Program-made: the position numbers and the translations under genes
Part shown: piece by piece, positions 62,351 through 64,000 of the stretch
Numbering within the stretch: the stretch's first letter is position 1
How the letters are laid out: the number at the start of each line of letters is the position of its first letter
Source: Nocardia vulneris
GTDB lineage: Bacteria > Actinomycetota > Actinomycetes > Mycobacteriales > Mycobacteriaceae
Length of the DNA stretch: 64,000 nt
Assembly (NCBI RefSeq): GCF_001613425.1
Contig: NZ_BDCI01000024.1
Location: 1-64,000, forward strand
Reading direction: 5' to 3'
Notes under the pieces: generated by a model
The model's database searches: none
What the model was told of the DNA's origin: nothing
The model's input: the letters and a program-made list of their open reading frames with translations, nothing else

Positions 62351-63865
62351 GTGCCGGCACAGTTGACCACCCGAGCCCAGGTCAACGGGTATCGATTCCT
62401 GTTGCGCCGACTCGATCACGCGCTGGTGCGGCGCGACGTGCGGATGCTGCACGACCCCATGCGGTCCCAGGTGCGCTCGCTGTGGGTCGGTTTGGTGCTC
62501 GGCATCCTCATCATCGCCGGTGCGGCGATCCTTGGCTTCCTGCGCCCCCAGGGCGCGATCGGCGACAACCTGATCGTCTCGGGCAAGCAGAGCGGCGCAC
62601 TGTACGTCGTGGTGCAGGCCGAGGACGGCAGCAAGACGCTGCACCCGGTGCTCAACCTGGCCTCGGCTCGGTTGATCACGGGCAGCAACGCCGAGCCGCA
62701 CGGCGTCAAGGACAGCAAGCTCAACGACATGCCCCGCGGCCCGATGGTCGGCATCCCCGGCGCACCGGCCGCGCTGCCCGGGTCGTCGCAGGGCTCGCGG
62801 TCGGCGTGGACGCTCTGCGAGACGATCGCACTGTCGCAGGGCGGCAGCGCCGCCTCGGCCACTGGCGGCACCACGACGATCATCGCGGGCAAGCCGGAGC
62901 TCGGCGATCGGATCCGCACGGTCGGTGCGGACCAGGCGCTGCTGGTGAAGCGCAGCGACAAGACCTACCTGGTCTATGACGGCAAGCGGGCCGAAATCGA
63001 CCCCAACAACTCGGTGCTGGTGCGCGCGCTGAACCTGTCGGCGCACCGGGCCCGCCCGATCGGCACCGGAATGCTCGGCGCGACAACGGAAGTCCCCGCG
63101 ATCACGGCGCCGCAGATTCCGCAGGCGGGGCAGCCCGGACCGGGCCCGCTGTCGAAAGTTCCGGTGGGCGGCGTCATTTCGGTCAGTGACGTCGGCGACG
63201 GCAAACCTGGCCTGTATGTGGTGCTCGCCGAGGGCCTGCAGCCCGTGAGCCCGTTCACCGCGCAGCTGATCCGGTTCGCCGACTCGCACGGGATGAGCGA
63301 TATTCCGACCATGCCGCCGGACGTGCTGGACCGGCTGCCGATTCTGCATTCGTTGCCGGTCAACGACTTTCCGGTGGAACCGCCGAAGATCCTGAACGCG
63401 GAGGACGCTCCGGTCACCTGCGTTGCGTGGACCAAGACGCCGGGCACGGCCCCGGCCAACCGCAAGGTGGACGCGGGCGACGGCCCGAACGAACGCGCGG
63501 CGATCACGCTGCTCGCCGGTGTCCGCGTGCCGATCGCGGAATCCGCCAAGACCGTCACGCTGGCCACCGCGGACGGGACCGGCGACCATGTGGACGCGGT
63601 ATACGTCCCGCCGGGCACCGGTGAATTCGTCCAGGTGACCGGGATGGGACCGGGCAGCCCGCGCCGCGGCAGCCTGTTCTACGTCGCCGATAACGGTGTG
63701 CGCTACGGCATCCCCGATATGGCGACCGCGCAGGTGCTCGGCCTCGGGAATACGCCACGCCTCGCGCCGTGGCCGATCATCGGCCAGATGGTGCCGGGCG
63801 CGACTTTGTCCCAGAAGGAAGCGCTCACCGCCCGCGACCAGCTCCCCCTGGAACCGCCGGGGTAA
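62351..63865 (+). CDS. eccB: T7SS membrane component EccB
   Basis: EccB is a single-pass subunit of the ESX membrane complex with a large periplasmic domain. The 504-aa product starts at GTG 62351 after GGAG. It has the cytosolic N-terminal QVNGYRFLLRRLDHALVRRD helix, one membrane segment (about 44-66) and the typical periplasmic sequence MVGIPGAPAALPGSSQ, then WTLCETIA. The second conserved cysteine is in VTCVAWTKTPG; the two are expected to form the EccB disulfide. eccC, eccD and mycP are not directly downstream here. Confidence 0.95.
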   Translation: MPAQLTTRAQVNGYRFLLRRLDHALVRRDVRMLHDPMRSQVRSLWVGLVLGILIIAGAAILGFLRPQGAIGDNLIVSGKQSGALYVVVQAEDGSKTLHPVLNLASARLITGSNAEPHGVKDSKLNDMPRGPMVGIPGAPAALPGSSQGSRSAWTLCETIALSQGGSAASATGGTTTIIAGKPELGDRIRTVGADQALLVKRSDKTYLVYDGKRAEIDPNNSVLVRALNLSAHRARPIGTGMLGATTEVPAITAPQIPQAGQPGPGPLSKVPVGGVISVSDVGDGKPGLYVVLAEGLQPVSPFTAQLIRFADSHGMSDIPTMPPDVLDRLPILHSLPVNDFPVEPPKILNAEDAPVTCVAWTKTPGTAPANRKVDAGDGPNERAAITLLAGVRVPIAESAKTVTLATADGTGDHVDAVYVPPGTGEFVQVTGMGPGSPRRGSLFYVADNGVRYGIPDMATAQVLGLGNTPRLAPWPIIGQMVPGATLSQKEALTARDQLPLEPPG

Positions 63866-63881
63866 TCCGGCGGCCGGGGGG

Positions 63882-64000
63882 TCAGTCGTTGAAGCCCTTG
63901 ACGTTCAGCGACGCGATGATGCCCGACAGCGCGGTGTGCATATCCGGGGCCTCGATGCGCATCAGCATCGACTCGTCGATATTGGCCAGGTCCAGTGACT
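63882..64000 (-). CDS. C-terminal end of an unidentified minus-strand gene
   Basis: The last 38 residues of a protein cut by the window edge, ending SLNVKGFND. The visible part (IDESMLMRIEAPDMHTALSG) is not recognised. It converges on eccB. Its coding character is supported by composition only. Confidence 0.5.
   Translation of the reverse strand, partial: SLDLANIDESMLMRIEAPDMHTALSGIIASLNVKGFND

Overview
The window reads as a chromosomal segment of a high-GC mycolate-type actinomycete, most likely a Nocardia or close relative. The reasons are an actinobacterial ribosomal-protein/secY/adk/map block, a mycobacterial-type PknG, PE/PPE/EspG proteins and an EccB/EccE type VII secretion (T7SS) locus, together with very high GC and many GTG/TTG starts. 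This placement rests on protein style and gene content; no database search was possible.

Layout. Positions 1-110 hold a short array of 26-nt repeats, followed by one small unknown gene. Positions 760-6583 are the rpsH-rplF-rplR-rpsE-rpmD-rplO operon, a strong terminator, and secY-adk-map. Positions 7139-15344 lie mostly on the minus strand: a three-gene cluster (unknown protein, DUF4254-like protein, methyltransferase), a protein with an RNA-polymerase-alpha-CTD-like segment, dtd, pknG and an AnsP-type asparagine permease. A divergent MerR regulator follows at 15626-16402.

From 16854 to the right edge the window is one T7SS-associated conflict locus. It holds two units of a small WXG100-like protein followed by a giant secreted protein: a 107-aa protein with a 3136-aa giant (17201-26611), and a 117-aa protein, a YbaB-like protein and a 6509-aa giant (32150-51679). 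Both giants have a CpnT-like N-terminal domain, a low-complexity stretch, internal enzyme domains, coiled coils, an RSHIPHPP motif, a long proline-rich linker and the same C-terminal domain of about 130 aa. The smaller giant has one papain-like Cys/His/Asp domain. The larger has two papain-like domains, a PD-(D/E)XK nuclease-like domain, a GSR...SDLDL nucleotidyltransferase-like domain, a YwqJ-like deaminase domain, an HEFGH metallopeptidase-like domain and a PI-kinase-like domain, all in one unbroken 19.5-kb frame. Between the giants are a likely DUF6301 protein, a TY-Chap-like protein, a large immunity-like protein and a YwqK-family antitoxin.

After the 6509-aa gene come T7SS substrates and chaperones: a PPE/EspB-like protein with EspG, two YbaB-like proteins, an EspC-like/EspA-like pair, PE-PPE-EspG, and an esx pair. 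Convergent eccE and divergent eccB follow. EccC, EccD and MycP are not in the window and may lie to the right.

The most interesting item is the 6509-aa protein. It looks like a single T7SS substrate carrying about seven different predicted catalytic domains beside far fewer recognisable immunity genes, and it contains a duplicated module of about 1000 aa.
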